A DNA stretch of 64,000 nt from Nematostella vectensis (Eukaryota; Cnidaria; Anthozoa; Actiniaria; Edwardsiidae): positions 11,585,181 to 11,649,180 of the forward strand of contig NC_064036.1 of the NCBI RefSeq assembly GCF_932526225.1, read 5' to 3'. The translations under genes and the position numbers were made by a program. The notes below the pieces were generated by a model, which worked only from the letters and a program-made list of their open reading frames with translations, was not told the origin of the DNA and searched no databases. This document shows, piece by piece, positions 33,493 through 45,400 of the stretch (the stretch's first letter is position 1; the number at the start of each line of letters is the position of its first letter).

Positions 33493-36400
33493 ATGGAGGA
33501 CGATGCATTCGTTTCCGGGTACAAACAAAACCTCCGTGTTTTAACCTTAAACTGCTGGTAAGAAACACCTACAACTATTTGAATATATATATTTTATTTT
33601 ATTATTTTTTGAAAATTTTGCCTAGACCATTTTTACCATTGTGAGAAGGGTGTCTGGATTGATTCTAATTTAAGCTTAACTTATATATCCACAATCTTTG
33701 ACTTTATTCACATTTCCTCTTCAAATTTAATCTATTGTACATAGACATGTGTTTATTCAGAGGTGAATGTCATCTTCTTCCAGGGGAATTCCTTTTATCT
33801 CTAAACAGGTTAAGGAAAGATTTGAACACATCGCCAAGGAATTGTCTACTGGCAAGTACGATGTTGTAGCCTTACAAGAGGTAACGTGATACAGATTGTT
33901 ACCACGAATTCATGCAAATAAACATTTATGAGTTATATATCTTTATTCTCTAATTCATGAAATAAACTTAGTTGTGATGTAAAAGTGTCCATCTGTGATG
34001 GTTTTTCTTCCCTAGAAGCTCAATTTTACAAGTTTAGAGTGATGAAACTTAATTCTGACTACCTGAGCTTCAGCACAATTTTTTGCTGGATTTTAAGCGA
34101 AACTAAAACACTGGAACTATACCTGAAACAAGTTTTTAAACAATCCGCTAACAAACCTGCAAGAAAAGACTTTTTGAACGTCAATTTTAGGTTTTTGTCG
34201 ATGATCGGGACATAGCATCTGGTCAAATGGCATCCTTGGAATGTAATTTGCATAGACACCACACCACACCACAGCACCACTTCACCCTTGACCTCTTTTG
34301 TCCCTTCTCAACCCCTCTTCCAAATCGCAGGTCGCAAACGTCCACAGTCATGTACTCTCCTCACAATTTAAAAGTTAGATGTTATTTAGAAGTCGGTTTC
34401 TAGATTGGTGTGGGTCTACGCTGTCTATGCAAATTACATTTCAAGTACAGTAAAACCTGTCCAGTAAGACCACTTAATCCACTGACTGACAAAATCATTT
34501 CAAATCGATTTCTGGTTCATGACTGCTAGTGATCTCTAAAAGTGACCTCCCTGCTAAAAGTTACCTCCCATACGTATTAAAGTGACCTCCCTCTCTAAAG
34601 GTCACACGTGACCCTGAGCATGCTCGCGTCCTCAAGTCACCTTTGAGCCCTGCCTTTGAGTCAAGATGGCGAGTAAACAAGCTAGGATTGAGCTCTCACT
34701 GAAAAAAAAGGTTGAAGTTTTGAAGCTAGCAGCTGGTGGCGCGAGTCAACGAAAGCTTGCTGATCAGTTTAAAGTTAGTAAGACTCAAATATCGAACATC
34801 ATTAAGAAAAAAAATGCAATTGAAGAGGCATTTGAGCAGAATTCAAACTCTGAGAAAAGACGCTTCGTATCTGCACCTAATGACCGCATCAATGACGCTA
34901 TATGGGAATGGTTTACTAGATGTCAGGCAATGAACATCCCGGTTGCAAGCCCAATGATACAAGCAAGAGCCCTGAAATATGCTGAAATGTTTGGAATCGG
35001 TGACTTTAAAGCATCCAATGGATGGCTGGAATCATTTAAGCGTCGCAAAAACATTCACTGTAGTGTTTTATCGGGAGAAAGCAGCAGTGTTCCTACCGAG
35101 ACAGTCGATGAGTGGCAGTCAAGACTTGAAGCTTTGTGCGAGGGATACCGTGCAGCAGACATTTTTAACATGGATGAAACAGGGATGTTCTATCGCGCAC
35201 TACCAGATCGATCTCTTGTTGTTCGTGGCGCTGACTGTCATGGTGGTAAACACTTAAAAGAGCGACTGACAGCTGTATTAACGTACAATATGACAGGAGA
35301 ATTCACAAAGACTTGGATTATAGGAAAGTCTGAAAATCCTAGATGTTTCAAGAATCTTGATAAAAACTCACTCCCTGTGGTATACAAGTACAATGGAAAA
35401 GCTTGGATGACATCCCCTCTTTATACTGAGTACATTCTTGATTTAGATCGACAGATGAGGTTACAAAATAGGAAGATTCTGTTGTTTGAGGACAATGCTC
35501 CATCACATGTGAAGGATATAGAATTGACAAACATCAAAGTTGTATTTTATCCTCCCAACACATCAGGGAATTATCAAGAACTTGAAAGCATTCTATCGCA
35601 AGAAATTGCTAGAAAAAGTTGTCTCAGCTATCAATGAAGCTGAATTTCCTGATGCCTGCTCTGTTGCTCGTAAGGTAGATATGCTTGATTGCTGCATGTG
35701 GATTGCTTGGGCTGTACGTCAAATAAAGCCTGAGACAGTTACCAACTGTTTTACACACGCAGGGTGGTCCAAGATGCTCAAAATGCTGCCGAACCCGATC
35801 TTCAACACTTAATTGAAACAGTTGCAACTGGCTTGAACATAACTGGGCCATTAACTGATGACGATTTTGTTCACCATGATGGCCAGGTGCCAACTGAGGA
35901 CGATCATAATGAAAACTGGGTACCTGAGGTTATTCAGGAACATGTTTTGCGTAAAGACAGTGTATCAGAAACCGCAGATGATGACGAGGAGTGTAATGAA
36001 ACCAGCGATGGCAGTGGGTCACTTGAACCTATGTCAGTGATTAAAGACACAAAAACTGCACTATATTGGGCCCAGCAGTTAAAACTGTTTTCTCTAGAGA
36101 AGAATATGACTGGAATCTTTCCCATATCTTCTGAACTTGAGGACAATTTAACATCTGAATTAGTGAAAGCGAAATTTGTCAAGCAGAAGAACATTACTGA
36201 TTTTTTCAAATCAACAGTACATGTAGATAAAACCTCAGCGAGTACAGCTGTAAGCTCCTGCAGTGTGGGTGATGTTTTTTCGTCCACAGAAAATGGAGTG
36301 TGAACCCCCTTTAGATCCACCCATGAAAGCAGCAAGTATTGCTTCTAGTATGACTAGAGCTGAAGCAGATGTACATGTAAATCCTCTAGATCCGCCCATC

Positions 36401-39400
36401 AAACCACCGAATGTTACATCTAGTTTCAGTATGATCAGTATCATCTAGTTTCAGAGGCTGCGACAGGGTAAATCATACCCTGTTCTAGAAAAGTATGCCT
36501 AAATATGATTTCACAGGTTGTCCATGTCTAACTTTAAGATCGAAATAAACCTTGAATATGCAATTACAGTTTTTGTATTTTCGTTAAAATTGAAAATTGG
36601 AGAAAAATGGTCAGCAGGTGAACCTCTCTACTAAGACCACCTGTCTATTAAGACCACCTAAGCCCGGTCCCTTGGGTGGTCTTAATAGACAGGTTTTACT
36701 GTATGCCATTTGACCAGCTGCTATGTCCCGATTATCAACAGAAAGCTAAAATTGATGTTTAAAAAAATCATTTCTCTCAGGTTTTTAGGCGGATTGCTTA
36801 AAAGCTTGATTCAGGGAGAGTTCCATCCCTCTCCCATCCTGTACTGGTGTCAGTGGTTTCACACTGCTTAAAGTACGTCAGAAAATTGCGCTGAAGCTGA
36901 GGTAGTCAGAATTAAGTTTCCAGCCTTGTCTCACTAACATACTTAGTATTGAAACAAAATAAAAGACAAACTACAGTAATTTTGCTCTAAACTCGTAAAA
37001 TTGAGCTTCTATTGAAAAAAAAAACACCACAGGCAGATACATTTAATCCCAACTAAGTTCATTTCATGAACTAGAGAATGAAGATATAACTCATAGATGT
37101 TTATTTGCATGAATTTCGTATGTCCTTATTAGAAATCCTTCACTGACGCGGGTGGGAAGCCTGTGATCGCACTGTTTATAGTACAATGGCCTCAACATTG
37201 TTGATGTATGTAGTTTTTACATTTATAGATTGTGGTACATAATTGTTATATGGCCTGACTGTTGAACTGTTGATTTAAATTTAAAATCAACAGTAAAAAG
37301 CCTAAAATTATTAAATTCCTAATTTGGAGAAAAGAAGTAAGAAAAAGAGATTTTTTATGTGGCCTAGTAATATAATGTAATGATGTTTGAACAGAGGTGA
37401 AGAATACTACAGTTTTTATCTCAGGTAAATACAGTAATATTTTTTTGCATATTCTTGCAGGTTTGGAACAAGAGTGATTATGCTGTCATGTGTGACAAGC
37501 TATCCAGTACTTTGCCATACTCCCTATATTTCTACAGGTATTTTATGGCTTGAGTTGTACTGTCCTTAAAAAAGAGGACTTAAACGTGAGTTATAAATCT
37601 AGTTTTCTCATGTTAGAAGTGGTATGGTTATCAAGTAAATGTCTTATTGAGAGCAATAAGAATTCAAATGGGTTTTCTCAGGTCATCAGTTTCCTCTTAT
37701 GATGGATTGTCTAATCAAGATGGCCCATGCAAGGGGAATGTACATGCATTATCAATTGCCTTTATCAATTTTCATTAATATTTATGAAATCCAAGGATTT
37801 CATATTGTTTTTCTGCAATAGCTCATCATTTGATCTAAATTATTTTCTTTTGCCAGTGGAGTTATTGGAAGTGGCATGTGTGTATTCTCGCGCTATCGAA
37901 TCACAAATTCCTTCACCTATCGCTTCTCCTTGAATGGGTACCTGTATAAGCTGTGGCATGGTGACTGGTTGGCTGGGACATCGGCAGGATATTGTGTTAT
38001 AGACCATCCAATTAAACCAATACATTTTTTTGTGTCTCATGTAAGTATTGAAAATGTAGTGTAGGCATGGTATCAATCCTTGATGTTTTGATTGACTTTA
38101 CTTGGCGCTGGTTTTCTACCATTTGAAAACTGCTGCTGTGTATGAATTAGTTTTAAGGGGGAAAATATGTTATTTACCAGCCAAGTGTTGGTCTGTATCT
38201 TGAAATACTTGAGATCTCGGCCTTGAAAATACTGACATCTATTCCAGCTTCATGCAGAGTACAACCGCCAAGATGATGAATACCTAGCACACCGAGTAAC
38301 CCAAGCTTATCAATTTGCTCAACTAATCGAGCTCATCACAAAACCGTCAGACTGTGTTATTGTTTGCGGAGACATGAATTCAGAGCCAACAGATTTGTGT
38401 TATCGAATCCTCTGTAACTTACCAGGCCTCACAGACACATGGCTAGAATGCAACAAAGAAGGTTACCATGGTAACACTTATGGTGTCAGTCATAATTCAT
38501 TTGCTGGCTCAACATTCCAACAAGCAATACAGAAGGGACCCTCAGATGGGATAAGGTATGGAATACCCTTAGAAGTCCAGGGCCGCAACTAGTAGAGTGT
38601 AGGAAAGATATCTTTTAACTTTTAACCCCTTAACAAACACAAGGAATGACTGAGGTTTCCACAAAGGGTTACTTGGATTATAAGCATGATTGAGGGGTCT
38701 GGTATATTATTGGGGGCCAAAAACTTTTTTTTTTTTTTGTGTGTGGGGCGGGGAGAAGAGGGGATCAAAATTTTGGGTCTGGTGTTTTTTAGGGGGGGGA
38801 TTGCAAGTGTCTATCGATGTTGTATTATATTTATTTATTTATTCATTTATTCATTTATTCATTTATTCATTTATTCATTTATTCATTTATTCATTTATTC
38901 ATTTATTCATTTATTCATTTATTCATTTATTCATTTATTCATTTATTCATTTATTCATTTATTCATTTATTCATTTATTCATTTATTCATTTATTCATTT
39001 ATTCATTTATTTATTTATTTATTTAGTGTTCTTCTCTCCTCTTTTGCATAATTGGCAGGTTTTTTTGCTTTTCTTTCCTGAAGGGTCTCGTTGTCAGGCT
39101 ACAATCCACCAGGAAACTTAATGCAATCCTTTCTCACTAGTTTTCTATCAATTTTGCATGTCTGATGTGTTTTTGGCTCTTGATTCTAGGATAGATTACA
39201 TCTTCTATCGTGGTGACAGATCTAACATGGAGTTGCTGGATTGCCATGTAACAATGAGCCGTATTCCAGGGGAGGAGATCTCCTATTCAGACCATGAAGG
39301 AGTTCTTGCAACATTTTGTTTGAAAAATGACAAGGTGCTTGAAAAAGGTTTGTAATCAAAAAGCTTATTTTCTTGGTTTACACAATTTTGAAAAATCATT

Positions 39401-39817
39401 GTCTTGAAAGAGGATGATTCATAGGGTACACAACCTCTTTTTGCAGGTCAAGAAAAAGTTCAACAAATCGAAAGTAAATGCCCAACCGAGACCAACCAAG
39501 ACAAATTCAGAGAAACCCTGAAGGAAGTGTCCTCCATGATGTCAGTCAAGCTCTCCACCACTCCATACCATCGGCATGCAACTGCTCTGATCACTGCGCT
39601 GCTCATGTTTATCATCCTACCAATCTTTCTACCAGAAGGCAACTTGTTATTGTACAGTATGGGCACATGTCTAGGTGTGGGTTTGTATATTGCACGGATC
39701 CTGTGCAGTATGCTGGTGACAGCCCTAGTGTTCTATGTTTTTCTAAATGACAGGGATGAGTATCACGCATATAAGGATGTGTATGAGGCTGTAAATATTA
39801 GACTTGTATCACTATAA
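33493..39817 (+). CDS. SMPD2: Neutral sphingomyelinase (sphingomyelin phosphodiesterase 2)
   Basis: Exons 33493-33557, 33784-33880, 37461-37537, 37857-38040, 38248-38555, 39190-39347 and 39447-39817 encode about 419 residues, close to vertebrate SMPD2. The enzyme is Mg-dependent and cleaves sphingomyelin to ceramide and phosphocholine at intracellular membranes. Catalytic motifs of the DNase I-like fold are all present: LRVLTLNCWGIP at the N-terminus, the metal-binding Glu in VALQE (residue 54), GIIGSG-like GVIGSGMCVFS, THLHAEYN-like SHLHAEYN, CGDMNSEP (Asp183, Asn185), RIDYIFY and YSDHEG (His279). Two hydrophobic helices follow at about 341-360 and 364-395, as in the mammalian enzyme. The start ATG has a good context (CAAAATGG). 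A poly(A) signal may be at 40304. Intron 2 is 3.6 kb and holds a transposon and a long inverted repeat. Confidence 0.95.
33903..34237 (+). repeat. Left arm of a long inverted repeat in SMPD2 intron 2
   Basis: This arm, starting about 22 bases after the exon 2 donor, pairs with the reverse complement of 36703-37120. Matching blocks in the same order are TTCATGCAAATAAACAT, AGAAGCTCAATTTTAC, GAAACTTAATTCTGACTACC, AAGCAATCCGC-like AAACAATCCGC, and ATCGGGACATAGCA with CTGGTCAAATGGCAT. The two arms differ by substitutions and indels, so the repeat is old. Confidence 0.75.
34448..36701 (+). mobile_element. Pogo/Tigger-type DNA transposon, degenerate
   Basis: Terminal inverted repeats start CAGTAAAACCTGTC and are flanked by TA on both sides (34446-34447 and 36702-36703), the pogo/Tigger hallmark. 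Inside, the right end has an extra inverted copy of the terminal sequence (about 36644-36697), giving a hairpin. The element is 2254 bp and encodes a broken transposase at 34666-36303. It is inserted in SMPD2 intron 2 in the sense direction. Confidence 0.93.
34666..36303 (+). pseudogene. Tigger/pogo transposase, frameshifted
   Basis: The first frame (34666-35637) has an N-terminal Psq/CENP-B-like helix-turn-helix (about residues 8-55, with QRKLADQFKVSKTQISNI), a CENP-B-type DNA-binding domain (about 65-130, with KASNGWLESFKRR) and the DDE_1 domain with NMDETGMF and FEDNAPSH. Just after VVFYPPNT the family-typical segment is missing: a small deletion near 35565 shifts the frame. The reading continues in another frame (about 35556-35765, QGIIKNLKAFYRKKLL) and shifts again near 35760 into the acidic C-terminal part ending at 36303. 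Two frame breaks make it non-functional. The ATG context is AAGATGG. Confidence 0.9.
36703..37120 (-). repeat. Right arm of the long inverted repeat in SMPD2 intron 2
   Basis: Reverse-complement partner of 33903-34237, longer because of small insertions. It abuts the right end of the pogo-like transposon directly, while the left arm is about 210 bases from the transposon's left end. The transposon therefore seems to have inserted into the spacer of a pre-existing foldback. Confidence 0.75.
38826..39028. repeat. 8-bp microsatellite (TTTATTCA)n
   Basis: About 25 units of TTTATTCA lie in the SMPD2 intron before exon 39190, with TTTA units at both ends. All three forward frames are open because the unit lacks stops, which gives spurious long open frames. 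Confidence 0.95.
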
Positions 39818-42246
39818 TATCATCATTATCTTTGTCATCATCATCATGTTAATACATGATAGAGATTCTGAAGATTGAGATTCTAATGAATGATCAAAAT
39901 ATTTAATTTAAAAAAAAAGACATTTTGAGATACAGTACTATTTGTGTTGTTGTTAGCAATGTCACATGCGATGTCAGGGGCGGATCCAGGAGGTCCATAA
40001 AGGAGGGGGCCGAAGCAAGGGTTTCAAGAAAGGGGGGGCGGATCCATTGCCCTTCCATGTATTTCCTTTGTTATTTTAAGCTGAACATATGAAAATAAGG
40101 GGGGTCCGGAACCACCCCTAGATCCGCCCATTTTTCCCATAAACTTTTCATCAATTCTTCACTTCACAATCCAAAGTTTCCGTCCAAAAAAAGTGCAATC
40201 ATTTTACAAACCCTCAATGACTTATTGCACAAAAAGGATTATCATCAATTAAACTGTGCGGTGCACCCTTACATGGCCACAGTTTTGTAAGAAGACCAAT
40301 TTTAATAAATAAGAATATGCAAGAAGCTTATGCTATCTGATTGACAAAGTGACAGCGTGACAGAGAAGTGTTTCCATGCACACATCAGAGCACGGTGTAA
40401 TCCCCCTAGTTCAAAATTTTTTTTAATATCATACATCTCACTCTCAAGCTCTCTTTAATTCTCTTTATTTTTCCCCTCTGGAATGTGCTATAAGTTGTGT
40501 CAAAATATTTGCTTTTTCATTTTGGTTTCTAAAATTTGCCTTGCTAATTGTATTTTTTTTATTTCTAAATTTTGATTTTTTTTTGCTTTTCGCGCCAAAG
40601 AAGCGATTTGTTCGAAAATGTGAACAAGGAAAGTGTGATTAAAAAACAAGCTCGTGCAAACATTGAACCAAATTTACAACCCCGCACGAAAACCCACGTA
40701 CAGTAAACATACAGCAATTCTGCTCGGGCTGCCTGTGTCGAAAGTGCCTGAGTCTAACAAAACATCGTGTGAAATCGCGTTGTGATTGTGAAAAAGGTTC
40801 TTCTAATTATTCATGCTTTACCGTTTCAAACAGTGGAAATGTAAAAGAAGGAAGAATTTTCTGGGAAAGGGTATGGTATAGTATGAGCGACAAAAGTCGA
40901 GAAAATGGGAGAAAGACAAGGATTGTTTCTAGTTTTGCAGGTGAGAACAAAAACAATATTAAAATTCTAATCATTCAGTCTGCCACCAATCACACATTTA
41001 TTCAAATGAGAGCTTTCATTTTAAAGCACTTACAGGAGATGTGAATGAATCGCAGTTGTTTTAATAGTTTTCTGCTGCTGCTTTAGGATTTCCGACCGTC
41101 AGTACATCTATACGCACTTTCAAAACGAATGACTGGGAGTTTCGAGGGATTTCAATTGGGGAGCTGGAAAATTATTTTTGGGAATTATCAATTGGAGTAC
41201 GGCTTTTTTTCTCGAAGCAGGTGTTGCTTCACAATGCGGAAAAAAAGGATGTTTGGTTGGTATTTTTTTATCGCGTTATTCAGCAAGTCATCAGATTTAT
41301 TTATTTGGTCATCAAAATACCAAAAAAGCCTGTAAGGTTATGTCTTCGGGGAATATGTAGCCTGCTTGCAGACGGTACTCGGTGTAATTATTGCGGAAAC
41401 CCCTCTCTGTTCGGTTAATGGGGGCGATCTTGTATCCCCCACAGGAACTACGCGGCTTAAAATACAAGATGGCGCCCGATCACCGATCGGGTTTTCCGTG
41501 CGTGATAATAACACCAAGTACCGCCTGCAAGCAGGCTAGGGAATAAGCCTCCTCCTCTCCCATACACACACTGTTTGGGGTGCTCCTCTGTTGTTCCTTG
41601 CTTCGATACACTATTTTTGTTTTATAATAACTTAATAATAACTTAAAAAACAAGGACGTCCAGCCTGAGAACATATGCTAAGAACATATCGAGGCTTAGA
41701 TAGCAGCTAAACTATCATTTTGTTGGTGTGACGCCTTTTAAAATGCAGAATTATATTAGTGTGTTCATAATATAAACAACAGTCATAAGTATCGTGGGTG
41801 TAATTCTTTTTCTTGAAATTCATATACACACGGAAATTTACAACGTTATAATTATTTCCAGCCGTTAAATGCTCAAAAAAAAAGAACAACCCATCATCAA
41901 CTGAAACTTAGAAGTTCTTAAAAAAGAGTGTACACCTTCTTGACTGCCTACCCTAATAAATAAAGGGAAAAGAGGGCCCTGCTAGCAGGGAACGAAAGAC
42001 AGCTCGGTAGGGGGTGAAATGGCGCTACACAAAGGAGGAGGAGGAGTCGAGCGAGAAGTGAATAGCATAGGCTACATGCCCGGGTTCAAGCTAGCGTATG
42101 ATCATGGGCACCCTGTGGTAGCATAATCACTTGACACGGCTTCTGCTCTAGTATTTTCATTCAACAAGTTGTTGATTTGCATAAGCCGACTCGCCAAACC
42201 ATCTCGAACTGCTGCAGGCGACACAGGCTTGTTTTGATTTCAGAAT
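39818..42246. other. Intergenic region between SMPD2 and the aminopeptidase gene
   Basis: It holds a foldback MITE at 39975-40129 (CAGGGGCGGATCCAGG and its complement TAGATCCGCCC), a possible SMPD2 poly(A) signal at 40304-40309, and a second foldback at 41358-41538. A two-exon reading through 40769-41418 is possible but unsupported. The stretch just before 42247 includes GATTTCAG, which may be a 5' UTR acceptor for the first aminopeptidase coding exon. Confidence 0.5.
41358..41538. mobile_element. Foldback MITE
   Basis: The arms begin TAGCCTGCTTGCAGACGGTA and end in the complement TACCGCCTGCAAGCAGGCTA, with further pairing of GGTGTAATTATTG and CGATCTTGTA blocks. Arms are about 75 bases around a small centre. 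No coding content. Confidence 0.75.
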
Positions 42247-42451
42247 ATGTCTGACGACTCGGAACAAGCTCCCCTGAGAACCTCGTCCCCGCCATCTTCT
42301 CCCACTGAAGACTTTAAGGGACCAAGCTTTGGGGGTGTTTTTCTCAGCAAGAAGAAGATCATAGGTGTTGCAGTTGTTCTACTAGTTCTTGTGATTCTGA
42401 TTATTGTCCTGGGCGCGTTGCTAGGCCATGCAAGATCTAAAGAGGCAAGAG
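42247..42451 (+). other. Alternative first coding exon A of the aminopeptidase
   Basis: Encodes an N-terminal cytoplasmic tail of about 37 residues rich in Ser, Pro and acidic residues ([11 protein letters not shown]), then SKKK and a strongly hydrophobic helix (about residues 38-60). It ends in phase 1 at AGAG|GTAAGG and joins exon 46001. The helix and the GVFLSKKK lead-in resemble those of exon B. Confidence 0.85.
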
Positions 42452-45400
42452 GTAAGGATATCTTAAAGTCATGAGAAGACATTAGTCCAGCAGCTCGTAA
42501 ATTCATTTAAAAGTCATTTTGAAATTGCTGGTTTGTGATCTGATGTGACAACAATATTTTTTATGGCCAATAATCTTGAGGAATTGTAGTCTTAATTAGT
42601 TTATTATTACAAGTGTTGATCTGCTTTGGTTTTTTTCGTTTAGTATCAGGTGCAAATGCGACACAAGTAAATTTGTCAAAAAATTATACAATAAATTTAT
42701 TAGTTATAGGTGTCATAAAAAACTCATAGCTGCTAACAGATCAACATGTTTACGAAAGCACACATGATTGTCCAATCAGGTTTAAAGGACTATGCGTTCT
42801 AGGATTGTATATTTGCCGTGCGGACACTGTTTGAAGGCGGTTTCATCTCCAAGTGGAATGCTTGTTTAGTGTTAACTTGAGAAGGTGAGCGATGCGGCGA
42901 CGTGAAAATATCTTATAAGTGACCAATCATTCTTATCCGATGTCAGGGTTACAGTAGCCAAAACTCCAGAGTTGCATATTTTGACAGCTTTTATCTGGAG
43001 CGGTTGGCAAACGAGAGAGCGTTAGCCTAGCATTCCCGTAAACCTTAATGGTGTGTTGACAAATGGCTATATAACACTACTCTTCTCCTATGTCATGACG
43101 CATTTATGAAGCTTTCCTCCAAATCAAGGTCATAAAAGCGTTAAATTGAGCACACAGAAAACTGTAGCTGACATTATACGCTTCACTGATTCAGCTTTTT
43201 AATTGTTTGGATGAACTTTTGCGTAACTCGATTGCAAGGTCAAGTCGGGACCTCTTTCAAAAGGACCACGCACTTCTAGATCAATCATTTCACCAAGTGC
43301 TTTATCCTGCTTGATCGTTGGCAGACAAAACATTTTTTTTAAACACTTCTACTATAAAGAGTCACCCGCTTTCTCTTATCAGATATGTAGTAGCTTATAG
43401 GGTTTTAAAGTTGAGTTCTGGTTAAAACCATACCTTTTAGAATGCAAGATCCAATCGCATCGTCATTTGCAAATAAGTGCAAATTAAAATATAGTGTTCA
43501 TAAACAAAAAAAGTAAAAGTTCGCCAAAAAGCAAATAATGTGTTTGCTTACGACGCTCACACTATGCGATACTGGATTCTCTTGAGTCCACAACGTGTTG
43601 CGCTCCATCGTTCGCTTTCCGGTGCGTGCTGTGAGCGTGGAATCTTATCGAGTTTCGGATTTCACTAACGGGACAATCCTCTTGGAAGTACTCGTAGCAA
43701 CACGAGCGCGTACTTATTGTTGTGTTTTTCAATATGGGTACCGCCACCGCTATCGCGGGTGCACTGCCTGGAATCTATGTGAGCAAGAAGAAGCTTTATA
43801 TGGTGGCTGCACTTATTCTTGTTCTGGCCATCATTGTGATTATCCTCGCTGCGTTATTAGGGAAAGCTAACTCGGCTTCGGCTCGTGCTGCAAAGGGTGA
43901 GTGTTCAATTGATGGACGGACGCGAAGAAGCTCCTCGACCTAATGACTCTAGCATTTGATTTGCCAAGCAGAGTGCCGGGGATCATAAGGAAATTATTAT
44001 ACTTTCACACTGTGATTCAACCTAAATTAGAAGGTTATAATCGAAAGAGTATCGTTGACACGCTGTCGTAGCATTTTCAAACCATTGGTTTTCGTTTGCC
44101 TATTCGCAGCCTGGAAGTTTTCAGTGCATATTACTTACAGGCTAAGTTTCGAATAATGTTTAGCTTAGTACCCTTTATTAATATACCTCGTTCATCTCTG
44201 TGGAAGGTACGGGACTCGTAACCCTTCAACCACACCCCAAGCGTGGCCCGTGCATGGCCTTATATTGTTACTTAGTTCTCAAAGTTATACGTTTAAAGTT
44301 TTTAGGTTACCTACATGGTCGTTTATGGTCATTCTTTATATTTTTTTTGTTTCGAGTCCCATATAACGAGGAGAATAATATTGTTTTATCCGGTTTGTTT
44401 CCTACTGTGCGAGCTAGTGATTTTTGAGCACATTCTTTAAAATGCGGCTGTTAGGTCGGGTTATGTTATTGAGCTACCTCGCAAGAACAAGCGATTTGAT
44501 TGGTTGAGAAACTCGGGATAAAATGCAATATACACCTCCAAGGAGGTGGATATCTTCCTGCGCCCCGAAATCGAGCAAAATGGCGAGTGTAACAGCCGAT
44601 TTGCAAGTGTTTTCGAAAAGAAAATTGCTATAAAGCTTGTTTTATAATTTAAAACAATTATACCATTTCCATTTCGGCGGATAATGGCTTTAAAAGTATC
44701 TACCTCGAGCCTTCCGTTCTCGGTAGATATTTCGTTAGATATTTCACTATCCACCTCAATGGAAATGGTATAATTGTTAAATATTCCATCTTTAATAATT
44801 TGCCAGCTCATTTTAGTACATTTAGCACTTATATTCGAGCTCTATTCTTCTCGGAGTGCAGCCAAACATCGCTGGATCTCCTACTATGATCAGCACTCAA
44901 ATTTGCATAAATTTGTTTCGTTACCTTGCCACCGCTGCGTGTTCTTCATTGAAAAAACACATGTCCATGAGACTTTTTATTCAATTCATCAAGAAATAAC
45001 ATTTGTGCACCTTCACTTTTCTATTCTTTATGCAACCGTCTTTAAAATTTAGCATTATACAAGCAATTCAAATTTAGTGCGAAGTAAATTATAAGGATTC
45101 TTATGCCTAAAGCTGCCAAAAGGTGGTTATACCTTTTGCGGTTTTCCTTTTACTGTTCGAAATTGCTAGATGGATGCTCGTGTTTGTCAATATGCCTATA
45201 AGCATCGCCCGAAGCAACTTCACTCTTGGTAGCCTGTACATGAGGCCCCAAGCTTCACTACCAGGAGCCGCGAACCCGCGACAACACGAATTGACCAGGG
45301 TACACTCCAGGGAATAAGACACCGAGAGCATAGCAATATTGGGACCCATTATCTTGTGTCCACCTTATACTTCGCTCGAGGTGTGAATCAGTGCCATTAG

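Noticed and set aside
38686-39121. Three overlapping open frames through the TTTATTCA repeat
   Set aside because: Period-8 repeat without stops cycles through all frames; it is intronic in SMPD2.
40769-41418. Possible two-exon gene (a first exon ending SSFAG at a donor near 40938, second exon from 41087)
   Set aside because: Frames and splice sites agree, but the only upstream start is GTG or an internal ATG, the C-terminal part overlaps a foldback MITE, and no motif is recognisable.
44461-44811. Minus-strand open frame of about 116 codons
   Set aside because: It overlaps an inverted-repeat segment, has no recognisable motif, and no splice or poly(A) support was found.
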